Part shown: one piece after another, positions 26,167 to 34,069 of the stretch
Position numbering within the stretch: the first letter of the stretch is position 1
Layout: each line of letters opens with the position of its first letter
NCBI GenBank assembly: GCA_002699485.1
Contig: PAAV01000049.1
Coordinates: forward strand, 1-61,980
Direction of reading: 5' to 3'
From: Chloroflexota bacterium
GTDB taxonomy: Bacteria > Chloroflexota > Dehalococcoidia > Lucifugimonadales > UBA2962
Length of the DNA stretch: 61,980 nt
Notes under the pieces: model-generated
Told to the model about the DNA's origin: nothing
Seen by the model: the letters and a program-made list of their open reading frames with translations, nothing else
The model's database searches: none
Translations under genes and position numbers: made by a program

Positions 26167-26420
26167 TGACAGGTAAACTGGAATACGCTTTTACCGTGCG
26201 AACAATCGAATTAGAAAAAGGACTGGCTAATTCGGCTGAGAGTGAGATTACCTTAAAGCTAGGGTCAGAACTTGCGCAATTAGCTGAGACGCTAAGTAAT
26301 GGTTTAGAGGATATGCACGGAGGTAATTGGAAAGTGGTGTCTCATGACACCCTAAAGCTGGATGACAAGGTTGTTATATCAGTTTTAGTCAGCAGGCCTG
26401 TTAGTTCCGAAAAGGTCTAG
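26166..26420 (+). CDS. hypothetical protein, 84 residues
   Basis: A small soluble protein of unknown family, overlapping the stop of the propeller gene by one base (TAATG) and so probably co-translated with it. It has an Asn/Glu-rich amphipathic helix region (about residues 18-50) and a final beta-like segment DKVVISVLVSRP. There is no signal peptide and no recognised motif. Coupling to a surface protein gene is the only hint of function. Confidence 0.6.
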   Translation: MTGKLEYAFTVRTIELEKGLANSAESEITLKLGSELAQLAETLSNGLEDMHGGNWKVVSHDTLKLDDKVVISVLVSRPVSSEKV

Positions 26421-26426
26421 TTAAGC

Positions 26427-26585
26427 TTGAATCGGCCTAATTGGTACAAAGAACATCCAGCGGCGTGCACCTGTTTGTCTTGTACAGAAAAGAAACTGAT
26501 CAAAAATCAACACGGTAAAGTAGGCCGTAATGAAAAATGTCCTTGCGGAAGTGACAAAAAGTATAAGAAATGCCATGGAAATTAA
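26427..26585 (+). CDS. short SEC-C motif zinc-binding protein
   Basis: A 52-residue frame starting at TTG 26427. It carries a [10 protein letters not shown] cluster in its first third and a C-terminal SEC-C zinc motif, [17 protein letters not shown], as found at the end of SecA. The start follows AAAAGG (26410-26415), about 11 nt upstream. The motif leaves little doubt that the frame is coding, although the protein is shorter than usual gene-calling cutoffs. It may bind zinc and act at the ribosome or membrane; the function is unknown. Confidence 0.75.
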   Translation: MNRPNWYKEHPAACTCLSCTEKKLIKNQHGKVGRNEKCPCGSDKKYKKCHGN

Positions 26586-26643
26586 TGGAATCACCGTTCA
26601 GCCAAAATTAAATTCACCTAAAATTAGTAATTAAGAGGTAGTT

Positions 26644-26769
26644 ATGGATGGCTTAACAATCACCATCATTCTATTGTTGCTGGTTTTTATAGTTTTATGG
26701 TTTCTTATACCGCTTTTGGTTAATAGGATATTAGCCAAAGTTTTCAGTAAGCTGGAACGTGAAGAGTAA
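26644..26769 (+). CDS. 41-residue single-helix membrane protein
   Basis: The ATG at 26644 follows AAGAGGTAG. The product has one strongly hydrophobic helix (ITIILLLLVFIVLWFLIPLL) and then a short charged cytoplasmic tail, NRILAKVFSKLEREE. Composition, ribosome site and clean stop support a real small gene. I cannot assign a family. It sits between the SEC-C gene and the DCC protein on the same strand. Confidence 0.55.
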   Translation: MDGLTITIILLLLVFIVLWFLIPLLVNRILAKVFSKLEREE

Positions 26770-26807
26770 GTCTGTCAGGTTATGTAAAGAAACGGACGGA
26801 TATAGGT

Positions 26808-27224
26808 TTGCTTAAACAGTCAGACAAGAATCGGGTTATTTTCTTCGACGGATATTGCAATTTATGTAGTTTCTCGATTGATTTCATATCAGCAAAAAAT
26901 ACAGAAAGTTCATTCACTTTTGTGCCTTTACAGAGCGAATTGGCTTTGGGCCTACTTACTCAGAATGGATATCCTGTTGAAAAGATAAAAAACCTAGAAA
27001 ACGTAGTCTACCTCCGACGAGGCCAGTTGATGGTCAAATCCGACGCAATTTTGGCTATATTATTTGATCTAGGTGGTATTTACAGGTTCAGTTATGTTTT
27101 ATATTTGATCCCAACCTTTATCAGAAACAAAATATATAATTTCATTGCTAAAAAGAGATATCAATGGTTTGGTAAAAGACAAACTTGTAAATTACCCGTA
27201 TCTGATCAATCACAAGAGGAATAA
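26808..27224 (+). CDS. DCC-family thiol-disulfide oxidoreductase
   Basis: A 138-residue DUF393 / YuxK-like protein with the family signature FFDGYCNLCSFSIDFI near residue 12, whose CxxC is a thioredoxin-type redox pair. It also has FVPLQSELALGLL and VVYLRRGQLMVKSDAIL in the usual order. A hydrophobic C-terminal stretch, RFSYVLYLIPTFIR, is normal for the family. The start is TTG 26808; a later start would lose the CxxC region. The precise substrate is unknown. Confidence 0.83.
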   Translation: MLKQSDKNRVIFFDGYCNLCSFSIDFISAKNTESSFTFVPLQSELALGLLTQNGYPVEKIKNLENVVYLRRGQLMVKSDAILAILFDLGGIYRFSYVLYLIPTFIRNKIYNFIAKKRYQWFGKRQTCKLPVSDQSQEE

Positions 27225-27304
27225 TAAATATTTAATGGTGATTTAATAGCAATGAGTTGTGGTATTGTGATGAAAACACTATTAGATGACTGGGAGGTCA
27301 GAAC

Positions 27305-27718
27305 ATGTCAAAAGCAGAAAAGATTGGCTCGATTAAGGCGGTTGCAACAGCAAGAGCTTTAACAGCAAATGGAACCAATCCTGTATTTGAAGTGACCGCA
27401 ACAACTGGACAAGGGACTTTGGCGGGAGCACAAATAGTACAAATGATGGCTACTTATGAAGCTGAAATGGGGCCTGACGGAATACTTCTCGGAGAATGCC
27501 CAAACTCTGGTATCGTTATTGCTGCTGATGGAGTAGCAACTTTTAGAGCTACCGGCACCGGCACTTTTACAGAAGATGGAGGCTCTACTTTCAAAGGGGT
27601 ATGCTATTTTCAAACGTCAGCCCCATCACTTGCGAAGTTGAATGGAGCGGCAGTTATTTATGATTGGGACGTGGATGCTGAAGGTAACGCCGCGTGGGAG
27701 CTTTGGGAGTGGAAGTAA
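27305..27718 (+). CDS. hypothetical beta-rich protein, 137 residues
   Basis: I do not recognise the family with confidence. The sequence alternates glycine/threonine-rich strands (FEVTATTGQGTLAGAQ, GVATFRATGTGTF) and ends with a Trp-rich DWDVDAEGNAAWELWEWK, suggesting a small beta-barrel. There is no signal peptide. The start is well supported by GGGAGGTCAG upstream. Base composition is intermediate between the AT-rich flank and the GC-richer block that follows. Confidence 0.65.
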   Translation: MSKAEKIGSIKAVATARALTANGTNPVFEVTATTGQGTLAGAQIVQMMATYEAEMGPDGILLGECPNSGIVIAADGVATFRATGTGTFTEDGGSTFKGVCYFQTSAPSLAKLNGAAVIYDWDVDAEGNAAWELWEWK

Positions 27719-27775
27719 GCATAGCTCATAGAAAGTAGAATATTTAATTAAAATCCTAACAAAGGTGTACAACAT

Positions 27776-28597
27776 ATGCGTATGCGGGGTAAAACTGCCA
27801 TCATTACTGGTGCTGCCACAGGGCTTAAGGGGGAAATCAGAGGAATAGGTGGCGCAACAGCCTGGGCGTTTGTACGCGAGGGAGCAACCGTATATTTGGC
27901 CGACATCAACGATGAGTTGGGTGAGCGGACTGCTGCACAGATTCGTGAGACTGGGGGAGCGGCACACTATGTCCATCTCGATGTGACCGACGAGGCTTTG
28001 TGGCAAAACACAATTGACTCTATCGTAAAAGCTGAAGGAGCTCTAGATGTGCTGGTAAACAACGCTGGCACTGGCCGTGATTACGACGGCGACTACTCCG
28101 ACCCCGATGGCCCTCAGAATGCTGAGGAGGCTCTGAAAGTTGAGTTCACTACGGTTGAAGGGCTGGATCGCCAACTGGGAGTACATGTCCGAGGAGCGAT
28201 GCTGGGCATGAAGTACGCCATCCCCGAGATGCGAAAGCGCGGTGGAGGGTCGATCATAAACGTCTCGTCGATTCATGGAATTGTCGGAGTCGATACGATC
28301 ACCTCATACTCGACGGCGAAGGCAGGAATGCGGCATATGTCAAAGACGGTGGCTATCCAATATGCAAGTGAGAATATCAGGGTGAATTCCGTGCATCCTG
28401 GCTATACCAAGACACCAGCGGCTTTACCACTTTTCACCGATCCCGAGCTGTATGCAGACCGCACTTCGCAGATTCCCATGGGCCGGTATGCAGAGTCCGA
28501 GGAGATCGCGAATAGCATCCTGTTTTTGGCTTCGGACGAGTCGTCTTACATTACTGGTGCGGAGTTGGTCATCGATGGGGGGCACAACGCCCAATGA
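27776..28597 (+). CDS. SDR-family oxidoreductase with insertion in the nucleotide loop
   Basis: A 273-residue SDR with NNAGTG, Ser in NVSSIHGIVG, YSTAK and LVIDGG. The glycine loop reads TGAATG then LKGEIRG then IGGATA: removing the middle seven residues restores a normal TGxxxGxG motif. A second insertion (DYDGDYSDPDGPQNAEEALK, near residue 105) extends the region after NNAG. It overlaps the next gene, its paralogue, by 4 nt (ATGA). GC content and codon use are clearly higher than in most of the window, suggesting transfer. Confidence 0.85.
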   Translation: MRMRGKTAIITGAATGLKGEIRGIGGATAWAFVREGATVYLADINDELGERTAAQIRETGGAAHYVHLDVTDEALWQNTIDSIVKAEGALDVLVNNAGTGRDYDGDYSDPDGPQNAEEALKVEFTTVEGLDRQLGVHVRGAMLGMKYAIPEMRKRGGGSIINVSSIHGIVGVDTITSYSTAKAGMRHMSKTVAIQYASENIRVNSVHPGYTKTPAALPLFTDPELYADRTSQIPMGRYAESEEIANSILFLASDESSYITGAELVIDGGHNAQ

Positions 28598-29370
28598 ACG
28601 ACCGACTCGCTGGAAAAGTGGTGTTAATCACCGGTGGCGCAAATGGCCTGGATGGACAGTTGATGGGTTTCGGGGGAGCATTCGCTCGCACTGCTGCGAG
28701 AGAAGGAGCATCGGTCGTTATAACCGATGTCGACGAAAAAAATGGCCAACTGACAGCGTCACAGATTGAAGACAGTGGATCGAAAGCCCTGTTTGCTCGT
28801 CTAGACGTTACCAAATCTGCTGAATGGCAGGCGGCAATCTTGGCAGCACAGGATGCCTATGGGCGTTTGGATGTGCTGGTGAACAACGCTGGGATTCTAG
28901 CCGCGTTCGATGTGGAGCATACTTCGGAAGAGGATTGGGAGCGAGTGTTAGCAGTGCACGCGACGGGAGCTTTTTTGGGCACGAAGTACGTTGCGCCGGT
29001 CATGCGGCAAACTGGTGGCGGGTCAATAGTGAACATCTCCTCGATTGCTGCGATGGTGGGCAACCCCAGCAGCACGGCGTACGCGACGGCAAAAGGCGCG
29101 ATTCGCTCGTTTACCAAGTCGGCTGCTATACAGCTTGCCGGGGATGGCATACGAGTGAACTCTCTCCACCCCGGGTTCGCCGACACACCGTTCACAGTCG
29201 ATTCGCTCGGAGATCCGGCTGTTCTGAAACGCAGGATAAGTGGAATACCAATGGGCCGCCTAGCGACGGCACAAGAGGTGGCCAATGCCATCCTCTTTTT
29301 GGCTTCAGACGAGTCCTCTTACGTCACCGGTGCAGAGCTGGTCGTAGATGGGGGGTGTTTGGCCCAGTGA
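28594..29370 (+). CDS. SDR-family oxidoreductase, tandem paralogue with the same loop insertion
   Basis: A 258-residue SDR whose loop reads TGGANG, LDGQLMG, FGGAFA, with the same seven-residue insertion position as its upstream neighbour. NNAGIL, NISSIAAM, YATAK and LVVDGG are intact. The last 75 nt of the two genes are very similar, so they arose by tandem duplication. It overlaps the neighbours on both sides by 3-4 nt or nearly so, indicating one transcription unit with the PLP enzyme that follows. Confidence 0.86.
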   Translation: MNDRLAGKVVLITGGANGLDGQLMGFGGAFARTAAREGASVVITDVDEKNGQLTASQIEDSGSKALFARLDVTKSAEWQAAILAAQDAYGRLDVLVNNAGILAAFDVEHTSEEDWERVLAVHATGAFLGTKYVAPVMRQTGGGSIVNISSIAAMVGNPSSTAYATAKGAIRSFTKSAAIQLAGDGIRVNSLHPGFADTPFTVDSLGDPAVLKRRISGIPMGRLATAQEVANAILFLASDESSYVTGAELVVDGGCLAQ

Positions 29371-29375
29371 TTCAG

Positions 29376-30407
29376 ATGCCGCCAATGAGCCGCCAACAAC
29401 TTCGCTCACGTCTAGACACACTTCCTAGAGTGAGGATTGCAACGATACCTACACCTCTGCAAGAGGCTGAAAATCTGTCGCGGGAACTGGGGGTGCGAAT
29501 CCTTATCAAACGAGATGATCTGACCGGTCTCGTATTAGGAGGCAATAAGGTCAGGCACATGGACTTCTGCATGGCGGATGCACTTGAAAAAGGGGCCGAT
29601 GTTTCCATACATGTTTACGGTTTGACCAACAACTCCCGCATTATTGGGGCTGCATCTAAGAAAGTTGGTATGGACTACATTTGTATCGCGACTGGTAGCT
29701 ATGGATCTATTGACCTTAAAGGCAGACCGTTTCAGGGTAATTTGCTGATTCAAGATCTTTTAGGGGCGGACATTCGTTTGCTTGATACTACTGACAAGGA
29801 CGAGATTTCAGGATATGTAGAGGGCATCGAGAATCAGCTAAGAAACGAAGGTCTAACACCTTACAACCATGTCAAAGAGCACATGTCGCGTTCTTCGGCC
29901 GTGATTTCTTATATGGACGCCACTCTTGAGATAGCTACCCAATTGGATGCGATAAACGTCGATCACGTGAAGATCTACATAGCCAGTGGCGGAGGCCTGG
30001 GTGGCCTGCAAATTGGCGCGGCAGCATTAGGATTGCCTTGGGAGATACTTGGCGTTCTGATTGGCACTCCGGAAGAATCGTTTGCCGATGTAGTGGGCTG
30101 GTCAAACAACGCCCTGAAACACATGGGCTTCGACCAGCGCATGGGTTGGGAAGATGTGGTGCAGACATCCGATTACATCGGCCCTGGATATGGCCGTATA
30201 AGCCCTGCCTGTACAGAGGCGATACAAATGGCGGCCGAATTAGAGGGTCTACTTCTCGACCCCGTCCATACGGGTAAGGTGATGGCCGGCATTATTGATC
30301 AAGCTCGGTCCGGCGTCATTCGTCAGGGTCAGACAGTATTGTTTATCCATACAGGCGGGCTGCCGGACCTGTTCTACTTCGCCGAGGAGCTACAAAGGTC
30401 CTACTAA
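29376..30407 (+). CDS. D-cysteine desulfhydrase / ACC deaminase-family PLP enzyme
   Basis: A 343-residue fold-type II PLP enzyme. The Schiff-base lysine lies in LVLGGNKVRHMDF near residue 57. IASGGGLGGLQIGAAALGLP near 210 is the phosphate loop, and IHTGGLPDLF is at the C-terminus. In ACC deaminase and D-cysteine desulfhydrase the next motif is QSNH; here it reads LTNNSR, so the reactive Ser becomes Thr and His becomes Asn. The substrate is therefore uncertain. I use ATG 29376; GTG 29367 overlapping the previous stop is also possible. The long upstream frame is not coding. Confidence 0.8.
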   Translation: MPPMSRQQLRSRLDTLPRVRIATIPTPLQEAENLSRELGVRILIKRDDLTGLVLGGNKVRHMDFCMADALEKGADVSIHVYGLTNNSRIIGAASKKVGMDYICIATGSYGSIDLKGRPFQGNLLIQDLLGADIRLLDTTDKDEISGYVEGIENQLRNEGLTPYNHVKEHMSRSSAVISYMDATLEIATQLDAINVDHVKIYIASGGGLGGLQIGAAALGLPWEILGVLIGTPEESFADVVGWSNNALKHMGFDQRMGWEDVVQTSDYIGPGYGRISPACTEAIQMAAELEGLLLDPVHTGKVMAGIIDQARSGVIRQGQTVLFIHTGGLPDLFYFAEELQRSY

Positions 30408-31588
30408 TCCAGCACTTCGGATGAGGCGAGAATTCCGTCAGCTCCTATGCCGCCGAAAGTGACGATCCGACCATTCGACAGGAGCAAAGTGAAGTGGCGA
30501 TAACGACCGATATTAAGGGAGCTGCTGGTGCTCCACGTGCCGGCAACTGGGTCGTAGATTTCGCTCTCTGCAAGGTTGCCTAGTCCTCCGGTCACAAACA
30601 CTCTTCCGTCTTGCAGAAGGGTGGCTTCATGCTCGGCTCTTGCAATCTCTGTCTCACCTGCGCTGGACCACGCATCGGCAACTGGATCATATAGCTCTGC
30701 GGTCATCTTCTTACCCCTGCCTCCTATGACCAGAACCCGGCCGTCCTCCAATAACGTAGCCGTGTGGAAGGACCTAGAAACCGTCATTGGCGCCGCCTCA
30801 ACCCAAGTGTCGGCGCTGGGGTCATAAATCTCCACAGTCTTGGAATAAGGACCGTCTTCCTTGCCGCCACCAGTCACTAGAACCCTGTCGTCCGACAGCA
30901 AAGTAACCGTGTGATTGATCCGTTTTTCAGACATTGGTGCCGCCTCAATCCAGGTGTCGCTGCCGGCGTCGTAGATCTCGCTTTTCTCAAGAGTACCGAT
31001 CATTTTGCCGTCCATCTTGCCTCCGATTACCATTACCCTGCCATCCGGCAGCCTGACAGCTCCCATACCATCACGGGTTCGAGCCATGGGCGTAACGGTC
31101 GTCCATGTACCTTGCGTTGGATCCCATATCTCTGCGGTGTCAGTCGTAAATTTAGTTGGCAACAGTCCGCCCGCCACCAACACGCGACCATCCTCTAACT
31201 CCACCATGGCAGGAGAGCGGCGACCCTCCGCCATCGAACCGGTCGAGGTCCACTCTAGGGTCTCGGGGTCGAGGAGCTCTGCTGTCTCGTGCATAGTTGC
31301 AATCAAAGTGCCAATACCCAAGCCACGTCCTCCCACGGCTAGCACCCTACCGTCGCTGAGCAAGAGGGCAGCATACCGCTCCCTCTTCGCCATCATGTCT
31401 GAAGCGGTGACGAATTCGCCTAGATCCATAGACACCTCAACAGCATCCTCAATGGTGGCCCCATCTTGAGCGGAAACGGAAGAATCTCCGCTTGGTTGTG
31501 CAGACTCAGAATCGGAGCTTGTGCTTTCAGAAGAGCAAGCTATCGCAAGTATTGTGATTAATAATCCTATTAGTATTGGCTTAAACAT
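30404..31588 (-). CDS. kelch-repeat lipoprotein (seven blades)
   Basis: A 394-residue exported lipoprotein. The signal peptide ends with lipobox LAIAC near residue 17, followed by a Ser/Asp-rich linker. Seven kelch-type repeats follow, each with a DGRVLVxGG-like strand and an AEIYDPxTxxW strand, enough for one seven-bladed propeller. The body is GC-rich but the signal-peptide part is AT-rich like the rest of the window. It ends convergently, overlapping the PLP gene by 4 nt. Similar lipoproteins are at 35.9 and 41.5 kb. The ligand is unknown. Confidence 0.87.
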   Translation of the reverse strand: MFKPILIGLLITILAIACSSESTSSDSESAQPSGDSSVSAQDGATIEDAVEVSMDLGEFVTASDMMAKRERYAALLLSDGRVLAVGGRGLGIGTLIATMHETAELLDPETLEWTSTGSMAEGRRSPAMVELEDGRVLVAGGLLPTKFTTDTAEIWDPTQGTWTTVTPMARTRDGMGAVRLPDGRVMVIGGKMDGKMIGTLEKSEIYDAGSDTWIEAAPMSEKRINHTVTLLSDDRVLVTGGGKEDGPYSKTVEIYDPSADTWVEAAPMTVSRSFHTATLLEDGRVLVIGGRGKKMTAELYDPVADAWSSAGETEIARAEHEATLLQDGRVFVTGGLGNLAESEIYDPVAGTWSTSSSLNIGRYRHFTLLLSNGRIVTFGGIGADGILASSEVLD

Positions 31589-31793
31589 CTGAACACCTTC
31601 TTTAACTAATAACTAAAGTTAACAATATTTATCTATTAATGATTAGATTTGGCCTTATATTAACATCCCTGCGCAAGAGAATCTTTTTACGCTAATCTTT
31701 GGTTAAAACTCAGTATTCTAAATAAGAAATGGCTGACCCGATTTACCAGAGAGTTCACATTCTGGCTTCGGCGACAGCCACATAACTAATTCT

Positions 31794-31817
31794 ACACCAC
31801 TTTTTACACCACTTTTT
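31794..31817. repeat. 12-nt tandem direct repeat
   Basis: ACACCACTTTTT occurs twice in a row. It may be slippage or the remains of a recombination junction near the edge of the GC-richer block. Confidence 0.8.
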
Positions 31818-31877
31818 AACAAAGTTGGGCAGTAAAATTAAACTAATCCCTGATTGAAACTCAAGAATATAAGGTAC

Positions 31878-31907
31878 TTGGCTGATTCCGCTCCACGATG
31901 TTATAGT
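31878..31907 (+). promoter_or_regulatory. possible promoter of the aminotransferase-hydrolase cassette
   Basis: TTGGCT and TATAGT are separated by 18 nt, about 30 nt upstream of the aminotransferase ATG. This is a moderate match to a sigma-70 consensus. Confidence 0.35.
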
Positions 31908-31936
31908 CTTTGAACACTAATATTAGGAAATATGTT

Positions 31937-33058
31937 ATGAATGCCAAACAGATTAGAGACCTATACCCTATAACGAAAGAAAGAGCATACCTCTTTAGTG
32001 GCGGCCTGGCTCCAGTGTCCGTTCGCCATGAAAAAGCTATGAAGAAGCATATGGATTGGCTTTCAGAAGACCCTGATGATATGTACGTTAATGGCTTAGA
32101 CGCTGACGCCTCGGATTGCCGTCGTATGTTCGCACAACTAACAGGATGTGATGAAGGCGAAGTAGCTATTGTTGAAAGCACATCTGCTGGATGTAATATA
32201 GCTTTTGATTTGATCGACCCTGTTGCTGAGGGCAATGTTGTTTTTGATGACTTCTCGTATCCTTCTAGCGTTTTTCCATGGCATTTACCTCCACATGAGG
32301 CCTTAACTAAAAGATTTGTACATGCGAGAGAGGATGGAATTATCCATTTGGAGGATTTTGAACAAAGCATCGATGAAAACACAGTGGCTGTATGTATATC
32401 ACACGTTACACCGATTGAAGGATTTAAACAGGACATCAAGAAAGTTGCAGAAATAGCTCATGCAAAAGGAGCATTAGTAATTGTTGATGGCGCGCAGTCT
32501 GCTGGGGCAATGGAGATAGACCTGCATGATACTGGGGTGGATTTTTTCGCCACTACCGCTATGAAATGGTTGCTTGGAGCTGCTGGAGTAGCATTTTTGT
32601 ATGTTGCTAAACGTCATCATAGTAAAAAACCTACTAGAGCCGGATATGCAAGCACACACAGCTTCGACATACACGATTTCAAGCTGAAAGATAATGCACA
32701 AAGATTCGAATTAGGGATGCCGAATTTGCTTGGATTAGCTTTCACTAAACCAGGCTTAGAAATCCTCGTAGAAACTGATATGAGTGTAGTAGAGCACCAC
32801 AACTTGGATTTGAGTGGGTATGCAATTGCCGGCATGAAAGAATTAGGAATCGACGTGACTACCCATGATGATCCAAATTATAGATTAGGGGTGATTTCAG
32901 CACGGCATGAAGCAGCAGATGAGCTTTGGAAGCATTTACATAATAATAAAGTTGACACCTATTATCATGGCGAAATATTTAGAGTAGACCCGCATATTTT
33001 CAATGACCGAGATGATATAGATATGCTCCTAAAAGGTATAGATAGTTTCGTTAAGTAA
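31937..33058 (+). CDS. class V aminotransferase (cysteine desulfurase / isopenicillin N epimerase-like)
   Basis: A 373-residue PLP enzyme of fold type I, class V. VESTSAGCNIAFDL near residue 80 is the phosphate loop, VIVDGAQSAGAMEIDL near 180 gives the Asp and Gln that contact the cofactor, and TTAMKWLLGAAG near 210 holds the Schiff-base lysine. The cysteine-desulfurase active Cys loop is not seen, so an epimerase, lyase or transaminase role is more likely than sulfur transfer. I start at ATG 31937 after TTAGGAAA; TTG 31910 is less likely. It heads a plus-strand cassette with three metal-dependent hydrolases. Confidence 0.85.
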   Translation: MNAKQIRDLYPITKERAYLFSGGLAPVSVRHEKAMKKHMDWLSEDPDDMYVNGLDADASDCRRMFAQLTGCDEGEVAIVESTSAGCNIAFDLIDPVAEGNVVFDDFSYPSSVFPWHLPPHEALTKRFVHAREDGIIHLEDFEQSIDENTVAVCISHVTPIEGFKQDIKKVAEIAHAKGALVIVDGAQSAGAMEIDLHDTGVDFFATTAMKWLLGAAGVAFLYVAKRHHSKKPTRAGYASTHSFDIHDFKLKDNAQRFELGMPNLLGLAFTKPGLEILVETDMSVVEHHNLDLSGYAIAGMKELGIDVTTHDDPNYRLGVISARHEAADELWKHLHNNKVDTYYHGEIFRVDPHIFNDRDDIDMLLKGIDSFVK

Positions 33059-33148
33059 ATTTAAAAAATCAACAATCAATGATTTGCTGTGTTTGCATAC
33101 AGTAAGATCAAAACTGCAAAGATACAGACAAAACACTAAAATATAGAT

Positions 33149-34069
33149 ATGTCGCAAGTTATGACGGTTACAGGGCCTATCGAAGCTAGCAATCTTGGAT
33201 TTACCTTGATGCATGAGCATCTTCTACTTGATTTATTAAAAGATAGCTGGTCTGTGAATAATCTTTTATATGAGCCGGAACTAGCATATCTAGAGGTCAT
33301 GAGATACAAAGATGCTGGTGGGGTAACCTTAGTTGATCAGACTAATCGCGGCTTGGGTCAAGACCCCTTGGCAGTAAAAAAGTTAGCTGAAAGAACTGGC
33401 CTTAACATAATACTTGGCTGTGGTTGGTATCGCGAACCTTACTATGAACAGTATTTAAATCATTGGTATGTAGATCAGATAGCAGAGCAGATGATTTCTG
33501 ATATTACTGAAGGTATCGATGATTCGGGTGTAAAGGCAGGAATAATTGGTGAATTAGGAGCTCATGAAAAATGGGTGTCTCCAGTAGAAGAAAGAGTTTT
33601 GAGAGCAGGGGCTAGAGCTCATCATAGGACAGGTCTAACAATTGCGACTCACGGAACCAATAGTCCAGTAGCCTTAGAGCAACTTGATATTCTGAAAGAA
33701 GAAAAAGTTGACTTAAATCGTGTTGTGGTTGGGCATTGTGGTAGCTGGCCATATCCCGAGTTTCATGAAGAGATAATAAAAAGGGGTGCGTGGCTTTCAT
33801 TCGATAACTTGTCCGATACTAACCCATATGAACTTAAGAAATGTTTAACATTAATTAAGCATTTAATAGAAGCTGGAAATTTAGATCGAATTTTATTGTC
33901 ACACGATGTTTGTTACCGAACTCACTATGAATCTTACGGGGGTTGCGGGTATGACTTTATCTCAACTAGGCTATTGACTCATTTAGTGGGTATTGGATTC
34001 AGCGATGAAATGTTTCATCAGGTTATGGTTGATAACCCAAGAAGAGCTCTCACAGGAGACTTGTCTTGA
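33149..34069 (+). CDS. phosphotriesterase-family metal-dependent hydrolase, copy A
   Basis: A 306-residue amidohydrolase-superfamily protein of the phosphotriesterase (PTE-homology / lactonase) family. All expected binuclear-metal ligands are visible: His22 and His24 (MHEH), Glu135 (IIGELG, replacing the carboxylated Lys of PTE), His168 (ATHG), His196 (VGH) and Asp253 (LSHD). It should be a working hydrolase, for a lactone, phosphate ester or amide not identifiable here. Its stop overlaps the TTG start of copy B by 4 nt (TTGA). No strong ribosome site precedes its ATG. Confidence 0.88.
   Translation: MSQVMTVTGPIEASNLGFTLMHEHLLLDLLKDSWSVNNLLYEPELAYLEVMRYKDAGGVTLVDQTNRGLGQDPLAVKKLAERTGLNIILGCGWYREPYYEQYLNHWYVDQIAEQMISDITEGIDDSGVKAGIIGELGAHEKWVSPVEERVLRAGARAHHRTGLTIATHGTNSPVALEQLDILKEEKVDLNRVVVGHCGSWPYPEFHEEIIKRGAWLSFDNLSDTNPYELKKCLTLIKHLIEAGNLDRILLSHDVCYRTHYESYGGCGYDFISTRLLTHLVGIGFSDEMFHQVMVDNPRRALTGDLS

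Larger units (their letters stand above)
31589..31936. other. intergenic region between divergent genes
   Basis: About 350 nt, AT-rich. It holds a 12-nt tandem repeat near 31800 and a possible promoter for the class V aminotransferase. I see no RNA gene or coding frame with support. It is the right-hand border of the GC-richer block. Confidence 0.6.

Noticed and set aside
28824..29375. Long N-terminal extension of the PLP enzyme frame, overlapping the second SDR
   Set aside because: The 184 extra codons are Arg/Cys/Ser/Gly-rich out-of-frame translation of the SDR gene; family similarity begins near MPPMSRQQ.
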